Below, one piece after another: positions 1 to 9,154 of a stretch of DNA of 39,321 nt. Source of the DNA: Nitrospira sp. (GTDB taxonomy: Bacteria > Nitrospirota > Nitrospiria > Nitrospirales > Nitrospiraceae); contig PLBR01000149.1 of the NCBI GenBank assembly GCA_003135435.1, positions 29,758 through 69,078 on the forward strand, in the 5' to 3' direction. Positions within the stretch are counted from its first letter, which is position 1. Each line of letters starts with the position of its first letter. The notes below the pieces were generated by a model that was given only the letters and a program-made list of their open reading frames with translations, made no database searches and was not told where the DNA came from. The position numbers and the translations under genes are program-made.

Positions 1-503
1 CCATCCATATCGCCGCCATCCACTGTCGCGACGAGTCGATCTCCAACCTTGGCGCCACTGGGCTGAATGGTCAGGGCGCGGATGGCCGGCGGCGTATTGC
101 CGACAACAACCGACCCGCTACGAACAGGCGGACCCGAAACCTTCCCGTCGTGAGGAATCACTTCGACGGCCACGCGATCCCCGCGGCTCAGACGTTCGGG
201 ATGAAACGTGGACGAGACCTCTTCGGGCCTCAGCTCGTCGTTGACAATCCACTTGAAGGTGAACGTCAAAGCATCTCTGTCCAAGTCTTCGGCTTCAACC
301 GTCGCCGTCACCACCCCTTCCCGAACGATAGGAATAGGGGCAAGGGTGACCGAGCGGATGACTGGGGGATGGTTGGGCCCGGCGGTGCCAGATCCCGTCG
401 CGTCCGTCTGGGACGAATCGAGACTGCATCCCATCAGTCCCAGAACGGCAAGAGATACGATCCCGATGGAGACGTGTTTGACCTGCGCAAGTTCCTTCGA
501 CAT
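1..503 (-). CDS. Lipoprotein with tandem Ig/PKD-like repeats, 3' end outside window
   Basis: The frame is open from the ATG at 503 to the left edge, giving 167 codons of a longer protein. The N-terminus has Lys residues, a hydrophobic stretch and a lipobox (LGLMGCS), so signal peptidase II cleavage before Cys26 and lipid anchoring are expected. After a Ser/Thr/Gly-rich linker there are two similar beta-sandwich-like units, each beginning PPxI and carrying a D-x-D-x-D acidic turn (EDLDRDALTFTFKW; GGDMDG at the edge). This resembles PKD or cadherin-like repeats. It lies 62 bases after the pilY1 stop on the same strand, so co-transcription with the pilus cassette is likely. An in-frame ATG at 587 overlaps pilY1 but would put 28 residues ahead of the signal peptide. 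The ATG at 503 has a purine-rich ribosome site (GGGTGAAGGG) and is preferred. The specific function is not recognised; a pilus-associated surface or anchoring role is inference. Confidence 0.72.
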   Translation of the reverse strand, partial: MSKELAQVKHVSIGIVSLAVLGLMGCSLDSSQTDATGSGTAGPNHPPVIRSVTLAPIPIVREGVVTATVEAEDLDRDALTFTFKWIVNDELRPEEVSSTFHPERLSRGDRVAVEVIPHDGKVSGPPVRSGSVVVGNTPPAIRALTIQPSGAKVGDRLVATVDGGDMD

Positions 504-515
504 GAGGCCCTTCAC

Positions 516-550
516 CCTCTGCGCCCCACCGAACAGGCGACGCGCAGAGG
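516..550 (-). other. Hairpin between pilY1 and the lipoprotein gene
   Basis: A perfect 9-bp stem (cctctgcgc / gcgcagagg) encloses a 17-base loop in the short gap after the pilY1 stop. On the transcript the 3' arm runs into the purine-rich ribosome site of the lipoprotein gene. No T-run follows, so a Rho-independent terminator is unlikely. It could modulate translation of, or mRNA processing before, the lipoprotein gene. Confidence 0.4.
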
Positions 551-565
551 TCTGTGTTTCCCGAA

Positions 566-3500
566 TCAATCCCGCCGATTGATCCATGAGAGGAAATGAC
601 TCAGGACGGACGTCGCCGTGCCGGTATTCACGCAGTTAATGGCTCCGGTGCTGGATTGCGAACAGCCCTTGATACCGGTGGTGCTGCCGCCTCCAGTCGT
701 GCCATCACCTTGGGCTCCCAGGTGGACGGCCACCGTTGTCGCCAACCCCTCGCCCAGGCTCGTCTTACTGTTGATATTCTGACCCGTCATCCCCATGATG
801 GGCGACGAGTAGGCGCCGCCGGTGACGTAATACAATCCATAGAGATTACTGCTTCCTGCCGCGACGCAGACGTCGCCGCTCGGCGTGAAGGTCGGGAAGA
901 ACACAATCCCTCCCAGTACAACTGGGTTGGCCACGGACCGCTCGCTTGGGAGGCCGCCGCCCGGAACCGTCAATTTGGCAAACCAACCTTTTTTACTTTG
1001 CACAAGCGACATGAGCGACGCATACGTCCCGCCGGCCGCCATTGCGGGCACGCTCGTCACCTGCTGATTCACGCCCGTGCCAGTACAGGTTCCGGACCCC
1101 AATTGGCAGATGGTCGCCGTCGACATATCGATCAGCTCGTTGCTGAGCGTGGAGCTCAGACGACAGCCGGCGATCGTGGCATCGACACACCCACCGGAGC
1201 CTTGCATGACAGAGTCTTTGATGCCCACCAGATATTGGACCGAGGTATCGATCTTATCTCCCGTTCCGCTGATTTGAGTATAGTATCGGCCGGTTCCTGC
1301 AAAGACCCACGTATTGCCTGTCTGGTCGGTCGCCACGCCAACAGCGGCAGGCACCGGTCCCAACGTCTTGGTCGTCCCCCCTCCATCCAGAAATTGATAC
1401 AGGATCTCGGAGGGCGCTTGAACGCCGACCGTACCCGAAGGCACACCCCACAAACTGGGGTTCGTGTTACAGACCGGCGAAGAAGCACTCCAGCAGCCGG
1501 TCGTGAGACGGATGAGTTTCCCTTCCCACGGTGCCGCGCTGATGGCTTTCCCGCCGAATATGACATCGGTTCGGTAATCGAGGTTGCGGTCGAACGCGAC
1601 CAAATCGCCGACGAAGGAGTTCGGAGGAGTGACTCCCCCACCCGAGGCATCGAACGTGGTGACCACGCCTGCGGCGGTCGAGGTCATGCGGTTCTTGATA
1701 TTGACGGCGAACATTTTGCCCGTCTGTCCAACCCCCGCATCATAACTCGTGGGGCCGGACCCCACGACCATGAACCATTGTGCGTTGGTGTTATCGGTCT
1801 TGAGGTCAGTCAACGGACTCACACGGGCGACTGCCGGATAGCTCGTGGTCAATCCGAGATTCGTGTCCGAATAGCTCCAGAGCAATGTCGGCACCTTGTC
1901 CGGGTTGGTGACATCCAGCACAAAATAGGAGCTCAAGAAGGTTCGCGCCGCATCAACCCCAGCGACGTTATCAAAATTATCCGCGAAGGTCATAGGCGTT
2001 CCTTGCGTGGTACAGTTGCCACAGCTCCCGCCCATGCGAAATCCGCCGATGAGAATCGTGCCCCATCCTCCAGGATGGTCTGCATCGACCGGGAAAATGC
2101 GCACATCGGTCACCTTGGGCTTCAAATCGACGTAGTACACGTGCGTATAGGTCGGATTGAGCAGCCATTGTAAATGCGGGAGCAGTTCCTGCGGAATAAA
2201 GCCCCAGAGTTCATCGCCGATGTTCACGCCACGCCCATCCGCGGTGGTTGTATTGGAGAACCACCCGTGCTCAACCTTCGTCGGCGTTGTGGGGTCGTCT
2301 CCTTGGTTGTAGACGCCGACGTTGAAGGCATGCATCATCCCATCGTTGGCGCCGAGATAGGCCACCTGCCGCCTCGTTTTGTACTGGCTATAAAACGCGG
2401 TGTAGGAGGTATCCCCGTACAGGAGGTCGTAGCGTTCCTTGGGGGCGCCGACGATGACGGGCGTCGAATACACTGCATCGCCGAGCTTCCACACCGCAGG
2501 CACGGAGACGCCAGAGGTGTTCATGACGTTCAACGTGCGGTTACGGAGCCCCGTGATTTGATTGCCTAGGATGAAATTCACGAGATTCGCGGCCGTATAC
2601 GGTGCCGTGGGTGTGGCACCGAGATTGAAATAGCCCGTGAGCTTGGGTAGATTGGTGCTGTTAAATGCAATATACTCATCCGACGCGGCCCCCGTCGGTG
2701 GGGCAATGTTCTTCACCAGCTTATCGTTATCGAGATCCAGCCACGTGAGAATCGTTCGGCTGCTTGGACTCATCAGCGCAAGATTGCTGCCCCCTTCCCA
2801 GATCGGGTTGATACTGCCCATGGGATTGCTGCACGAATTGGGGGCATCGTCACAAAAGGCTGTGTCGAGGATGCCATCGCCGTTCGTGTCGCGCGTCGGG
2901 TCGGCTTTCCCGTCCCCGTTGGCATCGACGAAGATATCGATGACGAGGATGTCTTTCAGCGGATCATAGCGCTGGACGATGATGCGATCATCGCTCAGCA
3001 CCAGTCGATTGTCCTTGACCGTATCCTCTCTGAAGTTCCCATAGGTATCGACCCAGAGGCTTTGTACGTAGCCCGCATACCTGACTTCCGCCTCCAGTTG
3101 GAACTGGGTCGGATAGAAATACGATTGATAGATCGCGCCTTCGCCCGTGGTGGACGACGACAACACCGACGCCGCCGTTCCGGACGACGTCTGGTTCAGG
3201 ATCGCTGCGAAAGCGGCCGCGAGTTTCCCTTCCAACTGCAGCGGGTTTTGCGCATAGAAATAGGTGTCGGGCAACCCGTCGCCGTTCGCATCCCATTCGG
3301 CGGTCTTGTCCGGCAGGTTATAGCCGGTCGTTCCCAGCGTATCGCTATCTTTGAATCCGCCATACTTGCTGGCGAACCACAGCGGATCCTTCAAGATGCC
3401 CGCATTCGTCCCCGTGACGGTGAAGGTCCGTTCCACCGCAAGCGTATACGGAACGGTTTGCACTGTGCCACCAAAATACCGCTGGCATCCGACTGAATTG

Positions 3501-5959
3501 CCGGTGATCCCGTTTCCGCAGCGGATATCATAATATTCCCCGGACCCCGTGTTGGAGGCAGCGCCACCTCCCGCGGCTGAGATAGCATCCGCTGTGACCT
3601 GACCTCCACTCACCCCATTGATGTAGTAGCCGGCCCAGTTGCCGTTCCCCGAACTGGCCCACCGGGGTTTGGTCTTGACGGTAATCGTCGTCGAGCCGTT
3701 ATTCTTGACGTAGAGGCGATAACGAAGGTCGAGCTCGTAGTCATTTCCATAGGTCGCATCGTCCCACATGATTTCGTAGCATGAGGTATAGCCAAGCCCC
3801 TGTTCCGCCGTCCAATCCGCATCATTCGCACAAATCTCGAAGGCCACGAGCTGGCCCTTGTTCCCCTTGTAGGTCGCGGAGGGCGCGCTCCATCCACCCC
3901 TCCCCGCTGCATCGCAGTCTCCTGCGGCAGGGGGATTGGGTCCGAACCGCTTGAGATCGCTGGCAGGAGCTGACGTCGCCGCCGCTGGGCAACCGCTGTG
4001 AAACGCCGCGTTTATCTGAACCGTGTTGCCTCCCACGGTAAATTGCAATATCGGAACCGGCGCGCTGGCCACGACGGCATAGGTGGTAATGTTTTGTTGG
4101 ACTGTATTCGTTGTGTCGTTCCCTAAGGCCCCGCGCAGGTCTGTGGTTTTCGCGTAATGCGCGAGCATCGGGAGGTAATAGGTACCGAACTTGCCCGGCT
4201 CTTCCGGGCAGAGGCCTCGGAGATTCAAGAACGTTGTGGTCGACTTGGCCGAGCACACGCTGTCGTTCGCGCTCCCACCAACCTCTCCAACGACCACGCT
4301 GGACGGCCCAGGACTGAGGCCTTCCAGTGAATCCATGGTTGAATTCGCCAGTACGGTCGAAAGGGACAATCCCGTATCGTTTGGACTGGGGTTGGCCTGG
4401 AGGGGAGCCGTCGTCCAGGCCTGGGCTCCCGGCAGCTGGTCGGAGTCATGCGAGGGAAAGGCATCCCCGAACATCAAGACAAAGGGCTTGGCGCAATACT
4501 CACAGAGCAGCGGCGAACCGGTGTAGGGATCGCCGTAGGCGTTGTTGGCGACGACGGGAAACGTACTCAACGCGAAGGTGCCGTCTCCGATAGCGTAACT
4601 CTGAAGGCCATTGTCGGGGCTTGCCGAATAGAACTGGGTAGTGGCATTGCCGGTCCCGGCCAAGCCTCGGAAATACCGGATCGCTTCATAGAACATCTCC
4701 GCCATGGGCTCGCCCCAACTGCGGCACGTCCCTTCGGCAGGGATCCCTCCTAAAGGGCCACAGCCACCATCAGGACCACCGGTAAAGTTAAAGCTCGGCG
4801 AGTACGGGTATCCAAAAATCTTGAACATATCGATCATCTTGATGACTTGAGAGGTACCGAGAATCTGCCCGGTTCGGCGATTGATCTCCTGGCTGTAGAG
4901 GTCGGTGATCTTGCTTCGCAGCACACCGCCGCTGAAGTTTTTGTCATAACTACCGGAGATCAGACCAAACCGCATCGTAATGGTGTCGTCGCTCGTGCCG
5001 GCGCTCCCGTTCGAATTCATCGCCATGCGCTGGATTAATCCCTGGGGTTTGTAGGTGTAGATATTCGTCGGGCTAGGTGTATTGTCGTCGTAGTAGGTAT
5101 CGCAATTGGATTCCAATCCCACGACCCAATCGCAGACTTTGACGGCGACGCGATAGGTCGTGAGGAGCACGGGATTGGTTGCTCCTAGATCGAACTGGAT
5201 GCCTGTTTCTGATGTCTTGTAACATTCCACACCGTTTGTGCTGTCGGCATCGGGAAAGTTGCCGTTCAGCACCATCATATAGCCGACGGTTTCTGTGGCC
5301 ACGCTATTGGTGTTGCAAATGGTCACGGCTGCGCCGATCCCCAAGGCCGCAGTGGGGACCAACGAGGCAAGATCGGCGCCGGTATAGGGCTTGGCCCAGG
5401 AATGGGCACTGCGCGGGGACATCGTTCGCCCCAAGACGGTCAGCCCGTTATTCCCGCTCAACGGCACGGTGGAGCTGCCCGCATTGTCCACAATGCGCCT
5501 TCCGCCGTAGAGGACCTTGCGGATGATGTCGATCCGCGCCATGGTCGCCCAGTTCAGAAAGTTCCCGCTCCATTTGGCCGTGCAGTAGTGCCCGTAGGTT
5601 CCTGTCCCGGCGACAGCGGGATTGAACCGTCCTGTGTTGGCAAATCCGGCTCCTCCCGAGGAGGCATAGTCGTAACACTTCTTCGGATCGAAGTAGCCGA
5701 CGTAGTCGATGTTGTCTTTGTACGTGGTATCGACCGCCGCATCGCCTCCCGGCGTGCCGTGCTCCAGATCGACGATGTCGTTGTAGCCTTTGAGGAACAG
5801 CCGGTGGTCTTTGGTCATCATGAGCATGACGGCGGGAGGGACGGACTTGTTGATAAACGGAGGATAGGCCGAATAGCTATTCATCGTCTGCGCCATAGCC
5901 TGATGATGGCCCACGGTCACGACCATCGTAACCAAGAGAGCAATGGTAAAGCGTTTCAT
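566..5959 (-). CDS. pilY1: PilY1-like type IV pilus tip/adhesin protein
   Basis: This is a 1797-residue secreted protein. The ATG at 5959 was chosen because AAGGAGG lies 9 bases upstream and the product then starts with a signal peptide (MKRFTIALLVTMVV, likely cleavage after AMA at 23). The open frame itself continues upstream without a plausible start. Near residues 40-60 it has the PPAVMLMMTKDHRLF segment seen in many PilY1 proteins. No DxSxS metal site of a von Willebrand A domain is visible. Acidic calcium-type loops occur near 886 (WDANGDGLPD) and 1005-1025 (DANGDGKAD, DTNGDGILD). These precede the C-terminal PilC/PilY1 beta-propeller, marked by YLGANDGMMHAFN near 1196. PilY1 proteins act in pilus biogenesis, adhesion and surface sensing. 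Placement after pilX, pilW, pilV and fimT supports the assignment. It is longer than the roughly 1100-1200 residues of Pseudomonas PilY1. Confidence 0.93.
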   Translation of the reverse strand: MKRFTIALLVTMVVTVGHHQAMAQTMNSYSAYPPFINKSVPPAVMLMMTKDHRLFLKGYNDIVDLEHGTPGGDAAVDTTYKDNIDYVGYFDPKKCYDYASSGGAGFANTGRFNPAVAGTGTYGHYCTAKWSGNFLNWATMARIDIIRKVLYGGRRIVDNAGSSTVPLSGNNGLTVLGRTMSPRSAHSWAKPYTGADLASLVPTAALGIGAAVTICNTNSVATETVGYMMVLNGNFPDADSTNGVECYKTSETGIQFDLGATNPVLLTTYRVAVKVCDWVVGLESNCDTYYDDNTPSPTNIYTYKPQGLIQRMAMNSNGSAGTSDDTITMRFGLISGSYDKNFSGGVLRSKITDLYSQEINRRTGQILGTSQVIKMIDMFKIFGYPYSPSFNFTGGPDGGCGPLGGIPAEGTCRSWGEPMAEMFYEAIRYFRGLAGTGNATTQFYSASPDNGLQSYAIGDGTFALSTFPVVANNAYGDPYTGSPLLCEYCAKPFVLMFGDAFPSHDSDQLPGAQAWTTAPLQANPSPNDTGLSLSTVLANSTMDSLEGLSPGPSSVVVGEVGGSANDSVCSAKSTTTFLNLRGLCPEEPGKFGTYYLPMLAHYAKTTDLRGALGNDTTNTVQQNITTYAVVASAPVPILQFTVGGNTVQINAAFHSGCPAAATSAPASDLKRFGPNPPAAGDCDAAGRGGWSAPSATYKGNKGQLVAFEICANDADWTAEQGLGYTSCYEIMWDDATYGNDYELDLRYRLYVKNNGSTTITVKTKPRWASSGNGNWAGYYINGVSGGQVTADAISAAGGGAASNTGSGEYYDIRCGNGITGNSVGCQRYFGGTVQTVPYTLAVERTFTVTGTNAGILKDPLWFASKYGGFKDSDTLGTTGYNLPDKTAEWDANGDGLPDTYFYAQNPLQLEGKLAAAFAAILNQTSSGTAASVLSSSTTGEGAIYQSYFYPTQFQLEAEVRYAGYVQSLWVDTYGNFREDTVKDNRLVLSDDRIIVQRYDPLKDILVIDIFVDANGDGKADPTRDTNGDGILDTAFCDDAPNSCSNPMGSINPIWEGGSNLALMSPSSRTILTWLDLDNDKLVKNIAPPTGAASDEYIAFNSTNLPKLTGYFNLGATPTAPYTAANLVNFILGNQITGLRNRTLNVMNTSGVSVPAVWKLGDAVYSTPVIVGAPKERYDLLYGDTSYTAFYSQYKTRRQVAYLGANDGMMHAFNVGVYNQGDDPTTPTKVEHGWFSNTTTADGRGVNIGDELWGFIPQELLPHLQWLLNPTYTHVYYVDLKPKVTDVRIFPVDADHPGGWGTILIGGFRMGGSCGNCTTQGTPMTFADNFDNVAGVDAARTFLSSYFVLDVTNPDKVPTLLWSYSDTNLGLTTSYPAVARVSPLTDLKTDNTNAQWFMVVGSGPTSYDAGVGQTGKMFAVNIKNRMTSTAAGVVTTFDASGGGVTPPNSFVGDLVAFDRNLDYRTDVIFGGKAISAAPWEGKLIRLTTGCWSASSPVCNTNPSLWGVPSGTVGVQAPSEILYQFLDGGGTTKTLGPVPAAVGVATDQTGNTWVFAGTGRYYTQISGTGDKIDTSVQYLVGIKDSVMQGSGGCVDATIAGCRLSSTLSNELIDMSTATICQLGSGTCTGTGVNQQVTSVPAMAAGGTYASLMSLVQSKKGWFAKLTVPGGGLPSERSVANPVVLGGIVFFPTFTPSGDVCVAAGSSNLYGLYYVTGGAYSSPIMGMTGQNINSKTSLGEGLATTVAVHLGAQGDGTTGGGSTTGIKGCSQSSTGAINCVNTGTATSVLSHFLSWINRRD

Positions 5960-6033
5960 ACTGCTACTCCTCCTTCTCGACCATCGACGTGGGTCGACGT
6001 TGTGACAGTCCACCAAACCGCGTTGTCTGCTTT

Positions 6034-6717
6034 TCAGATTTTCTGACATTGGCCGTTTAGGGTACAGGCGTAGACGGACGCCACGCGACTTTCGGTTCCG
6101 ATGCCCGTCGCCACGCCGACGGCCGTCGCCACGCAATCGATTTTATACAGCATATCGATTCCGTCCGCCGAGGCACTGCCACCGGCTCCTTCATATCCCG
6201 CCCCAGATGACCCTCCGTTTCCGGCTTTCGGCACGCGGTACAAGAAATCGATATCGCCTAGGACGGTATACCCATTGATTGTCAGACTGAGGTCAGGCCC
6301 CGTGATGGGGGTCAATCCCGTCACCAGGTCCGGATCGTTGGCCGAACTCCCCGAGATTTCCATGGTCACAGAGGTCGCCGCCCCTTCCGCTGCGGTCAGA
6401 ATCGGGCCGCTCGCCGAGACGAACGCTGCCGGCACGGTGAGATTGCCCGTCGCCAGTGTCTGCTGAATAATGTTCACCGACGTGCCCACACATGATTCCG
6501 CCGCACTGGTCGCAGATTCGCCGGTTCGCTGGAACCCCGCGATCCGATTTTCCAACGCTGTGACGGCTACGGCCCCCACCCCCAATACGGTCATGATGAG
6601 CAAAATAATCAGTGTCGTGATGAGCGCAATGCCCTCTTCGCCCCTATGGGGCTGGCTGAGACCCTGCCTCATTATTCGTACACGCGTTCTCATTCGCATC
6701 CCCTTGCGCAGGATCAC
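6034..6717 (-). CDS. pilX: PilX-like minor pilin (cassette A)
   Basis: This 227-residue protein has a short basic leader, then a glycine and a long hydrophobic helix (GIALITTLIILLIMTVLGVG), followed by ALENRIAGFQ and SAAES. That is the PilX N-terminal pattern, which lacks the canonical Glu at +5. The rest is a Gly/Ser-rich globular region. The GTG at 6717 overlaps the pilW stop in a GTGA and has AAGGA 7 bases upstream, which suggests translational coupling. An ATG at 6693 with AAGGGG 6 bases upstream is an alternative. The pilY1 ATG lies 74 bases beyond the stop. PilX-type minor pilins prime pilus assembly together with PilV, PilW and PilY1. Confidence 0.85.
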   Translation of the reverse strand: MILRKGMRMRTRVRIMRQGLSQPHRGEEGIALITTLIILLIMTVLGVGAVAVTALENRIAGFQRTGESATSAAESCVGTSVNIIQQTLATGNLTVPAAFVSASGPILTAAEGAATSVTMEISGSSANDPDLVTGLTPITGPDLSLTINGYTVLGDIDFLYRVPKAGNGGSSGAGYEGAGGSASADGIDMLYKIDCVATAVGVATGIGTESRVASVYACTLNGQCQKI

Positions 6718-7880
6718 TGCATATTCCTTGTGTCGACGGTCCGTGTCAGGAAACGACGGCGGAATGACTGATAGGTCGCCGCAGCGTATCCTGCATCGTT
6801 CGAGGGCAGATGGTCGCTGACCTGAAGCGGCGTGCTCAAGGCCCCTGCTTGAATCCCCTCCCCCGTCCCTTGATCAATCGCTGTTTGGCGCGCGACGATG
6901 TTGATCTGGACGAGTCGAATCGTCGCCGGGTCAAACGTCCCGACTGCCCAGACCCTATTGGTTTGGAAGTCGGCTACGTCGAACGTATTGTTGGCGTTCC
7001 AGTCATCGATCACGCCGTCGGCGACGCCCCCATTGATCGCGGCGTTACACCCGTCGCATCCATAGGCAATTTGCAGGTCTTCAACGCCGTCCACGAGGGA
7101 CGTGGTGACGGTCGGAGCCGTTCCGCTAGTCACCGTTCGCGTCAGACAGGGACCGGCAGCACCACTACAGAGGGTAGGGGTGATGAGCACTTGCGCTGGA
7201 GTTGCCACTTGATAGGTGACGCACTGTAGGAGGTAGACCTGAGTTCCAACCGGGAAGTTGATTGGGGCATAGGTGGGGGTCCCGAGTGTAATCGTCGCTC
7301 CGGCGCTCCCTGTCACGGGCACAGTGACCACTCCTCCCAGCGAGACATAGGCGCCGGAGCCGTTCACCATCCCTTCGGTCACCATCTCGGTGACCGCCTG
7401 GTTCGTCAAGGTGATGGTGTTAAATGTTCCTGCCCCTCCCGTTGGAGCCGCACTGGCTAACACCCAACCAAGGTATGCGCCGTTGGCCGAATTCGTTCGC
7501 GGGACGACGAGCGAAATGGAATCCGCGCCCGTATCGTTGACGGCGGTTAGTGGAATGGCGGAATTGTTGTCGACCGGCCTGATCGCCGCATTCGCCCCGC
7601 CCGCCGCGCAATTGCCGGCCGCCCCCCCCACAGGGGTATTGGGAGCCGGCGGCATGCCAAATCCAGCTTGTTTGATATCTCTGGCAATCACCTCCATGGC
7701 CACCCGGGTGTTTTGCTGCGTTCCGACCGCTCGCTCATTCGAGATCGTGGCCCTGTGTGTCGTGGTCAGTACGGTGTATCCGGCTGCAACAATGACTGAC
7801 GAAATCACGATTGCGATCATCAACTCAACGAGCGTGAATCCTCGTTCACCCAGCACCCGCACATCCTTTACATGAACCAC
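6714..7880 (-). CDS. pilW: PilW-like minor pilin (cassette A)
   Basis: This protein of about 388 residues carries a canonical class III (type IV prepilin) signal, GERG before FTLVELMIAIVISS, with Glu at +5 of the mature chain. PilD would cut after the Gly and methylate the Phe. Downstream, RVAMEVIARDIKQAGFGMPP is typical of PilW. Near the C-terminus an acidic segment (DWNANNTFDVADF) resembles a calcium-type loop. The start is uncertain. GTG 7880 has GGAGAGG 6 bases upstream and was chosen; in-frame ATG 7895 and GTG 7901 (touching the pilV stop) are possible. It sits between pilV and pilX and overlaps pilX by a few bases. Confidence 0.87.
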   Translation of the reverse strand: MVHVKDVRVLGERGFTLVELMIAIVISSVIVAAGYTVLTTTHRATISNERAVGTQQNTRVAMEVIARDIKQAGFGMPPAPNTPVGGAAGNCAAGGANAAIRPVDNNSAIPLTAVNDTGADSISLVVPRTNSANGAYLGWVLASAAPTGGAGTFNTITLTNQAVTEMVTEGMVNGSGAYVSLGGVVTVPVTGSAGATITLGTPTYAPINFPVGTQVYLLQCVTYQVATPAQVLITPTLCSGAAGPCLTRTVTSGTAPTVTTSLVDGVEDLQIAYGCDGCNAAINGGVADGVIDDWNANNTFDVADFQTNRVWAVGTFDPATIRLVQINIVARQTAIDQGTGEGIQAGALSTPLQVSDHLPSNDAGYAAATYQSFRRRFLTRTVDTRNMQ

Positions 7881-7900
7881 CGTGCACCTCTCCATCCTCA

Positions 7901-8449
7901 CTATTCAGGCGCGACCACTTTGGCCAAACTAACCGTCTTCGCAGTTGCTGTTACCACATCGCTGGCCAACTCATTCCATGTCACCACGACTGTCACGGTA
8001 TTGCGATTCAATCCGAGCGGGTCCGGAGCCGGAGGAGTCGGATTACTCAGAATGACAGTCCCTGTGATGTTTTGAAGGTTGGAACTCAGCAGCAACGTGC
8101 GCCACTGCGTGCAATCTCCGTTCGCCATCACGTCGGCTGCAGCGGTTGGACACGTCGTCGTACCTGCACTCACATTGATGTTGTGATAATTTGCCGCCTT
8201 ACGACGATTAAATTGAATGCGTTCGAGCATATCCGCCGCCAGATTCGTCACCCGCGTTTGGTTGTTGGCATCGACGTTCTTTCTCAATGAGAACGATTGC
8301 ATGCCCGTCAAAGCCAGGAGGCCGATCGCCAGTATCACGGCCGCAACCATGCTCTCGATGAGCGTAAACCCCTCGTCCCTGCTCCGCGAGGCCCGAGTCG
8401 TCACGCGGAGACGTCGCGTATTTATGGACACGTGAACGTTGGACACCAT
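7901..8449 (-). CDS. pilV: PilV-like minor pilin (cassette A)
   Basis: The product is 182 residues. After a basic leader of about 26 residues comes a canonical prepilin site, RDEG before FTLIESMVAAVILAIGLLAL, followed by the PilV-type GMQSFSLRKN and LAADMLERIQFNR segments. Two cysteines (TTCPT and GDCTQW) may form a disulfide, as in many minor pilins. The ATG at 8449 lies inside the end of the preceding fimT gene (28-base overlap) and has GAAGG just upstream, so expression is probably coupled. It is part of the pilus-tip priming complex by family knowledge. Confidence 0.88.
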   Translation of the reverse strand: MVSNVHVSINTRRLRVTTRASRSRDEGFTLIESMVAAVILAIGLLALTGMQSFSLRKNVDANNQTRVTNLAADMLERIQFNRRKAANYHNINVSAGTTTCPTAAADVMANGDCTQWRTLLLSSNLQNITGTVILSNPTPPAPDPLGLNRNTVTVVVTWNELASDVVTATAKTVSLAKVVAPE

Positions 8450-8889
8450 GTCACCTTCCCTGATGGCAGCACCGACACGGAGTAGACCAATCCCGCCGTA
8501 TTTGCGATCTGAATGACCTGATTCGCAGCGGCTGTACTCAAGCCTAGTGACGAAAACGCCACGTTCGTCGTGCCACCTGGTAATCCCGTCACATTTCCGT
8601 TCAGCGTCTGAGCGCTAAATATTGGAGCCCCTCCAGCAGTTCCGCTGACGTTAATGAGTCCACCGCCCAACTGAATCGTGACCGTCGCTTGGCGGTTGCG
8701 ATTCATCGCTACGACCCTCGAGAGGTTTAAGTCACTGGAAAACTCGCTCACGGCCTCCCGCAGATCATGCTGGGCTTTCCATTGCGTATAGGATGGGATC
8801 GCAAGTGCCGAGGCGATCCCGATGATCGCGCAGACGATCATCACCTCGATCAGTGTGAACCCGCTCTCGCGGTGTTTCCTTCCGAGCAT
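8422..8889 (-). CDS. fimT: GspH/FimT-like minor pilin, first gene of cassette A
   Basis: The product is 155 residues, with a ten-residue leader (MLGRKHRESG) before FTLIEVMIVCAIIGIASALAIPSY, a textbook prepilin signal with Glu at +5. It is followed by SEFSSDLNLSRVVAMNRNR, the hallmark helix of GspH/FimT/FimU pseudopilins, and a C-terminal WCPTFTCP that may hold a disulfide. The frame is open upstream (ATG 8922, ATG 8988). ATG 8889 was chosen because AGGA lies 8 bases before it and because a sigma-54 promoter match at 8941-8955 would place the transcript start near 8929, leaving almost no leader for ATG 8922. It heads the fimT-pilV-pilW-pilX-pilY1 transcription unit. Confidence 0.85.
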   Translation of the reverse strand: MLGRKHRESGFTLIEVMIVCAIIGIASALAIPSYTQWKAQHDLREAVSEFSSDLNLSRVVAMNRNRQATVTIQLGGGLINVSGTAGGAPIFSAQTLNGNVTGLPGGTTNVAFSSLGLSTAAANQVIQIANTAGLVYSVSVLPSGKVTWCPTFTCP

Positions 8890-8940
8890 ATCATCTGTCC
8901 TATTTTGTCCTGGTACACCCATAGCGCCAGTCCCCCTCAC

Positions 8941-8955
8941 GCAAGGGACGTGCCG
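8941..8955 (-). promoter_or_regulatory. Sigma-54 (-24/-12) promoter for pilus cassette A
   Basis: Reading the minus strand, the sequence is CGGCACG-TCCC-TTGC. GG and GC are separated by exactly ten bases, and only one base differs from the TGGCACG-N4-TTGC core. The predicted start is near 8929, about 40 bases ahead of the chosen fimT ATG. Sigma-54 control through PilS/PilR is well known for type IV pilin genes, though no pilR gene is in the window. Confidence 0.68.
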
Positions 8956-9154
8956 TTTAGAACACAAGAACAGCCATTCATAAGCCATTGATATTCAACG
9001 GCGTATCATGGATTATTCCCTTATGCATGAACGTTTTTCGGACTTACTGGAGACAATTTTTGTCGAAGGAGGAACGTCTCAATGGAGGGAATTCCTGAGC
9101 GGGAGGGAACCGTGAGACAGACGATTGCTGGCTGAAGCGAATACTACGGACCAG

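Noticed and set aside
596-2173. 525-codon plus-strand open frame opposite pilY1
   Set aside because: It is antisense to a strongly supported PilY1 coding region, lacks domains and has an Arg/His-rich composition typical of shadow frames in GC-rich DNA.
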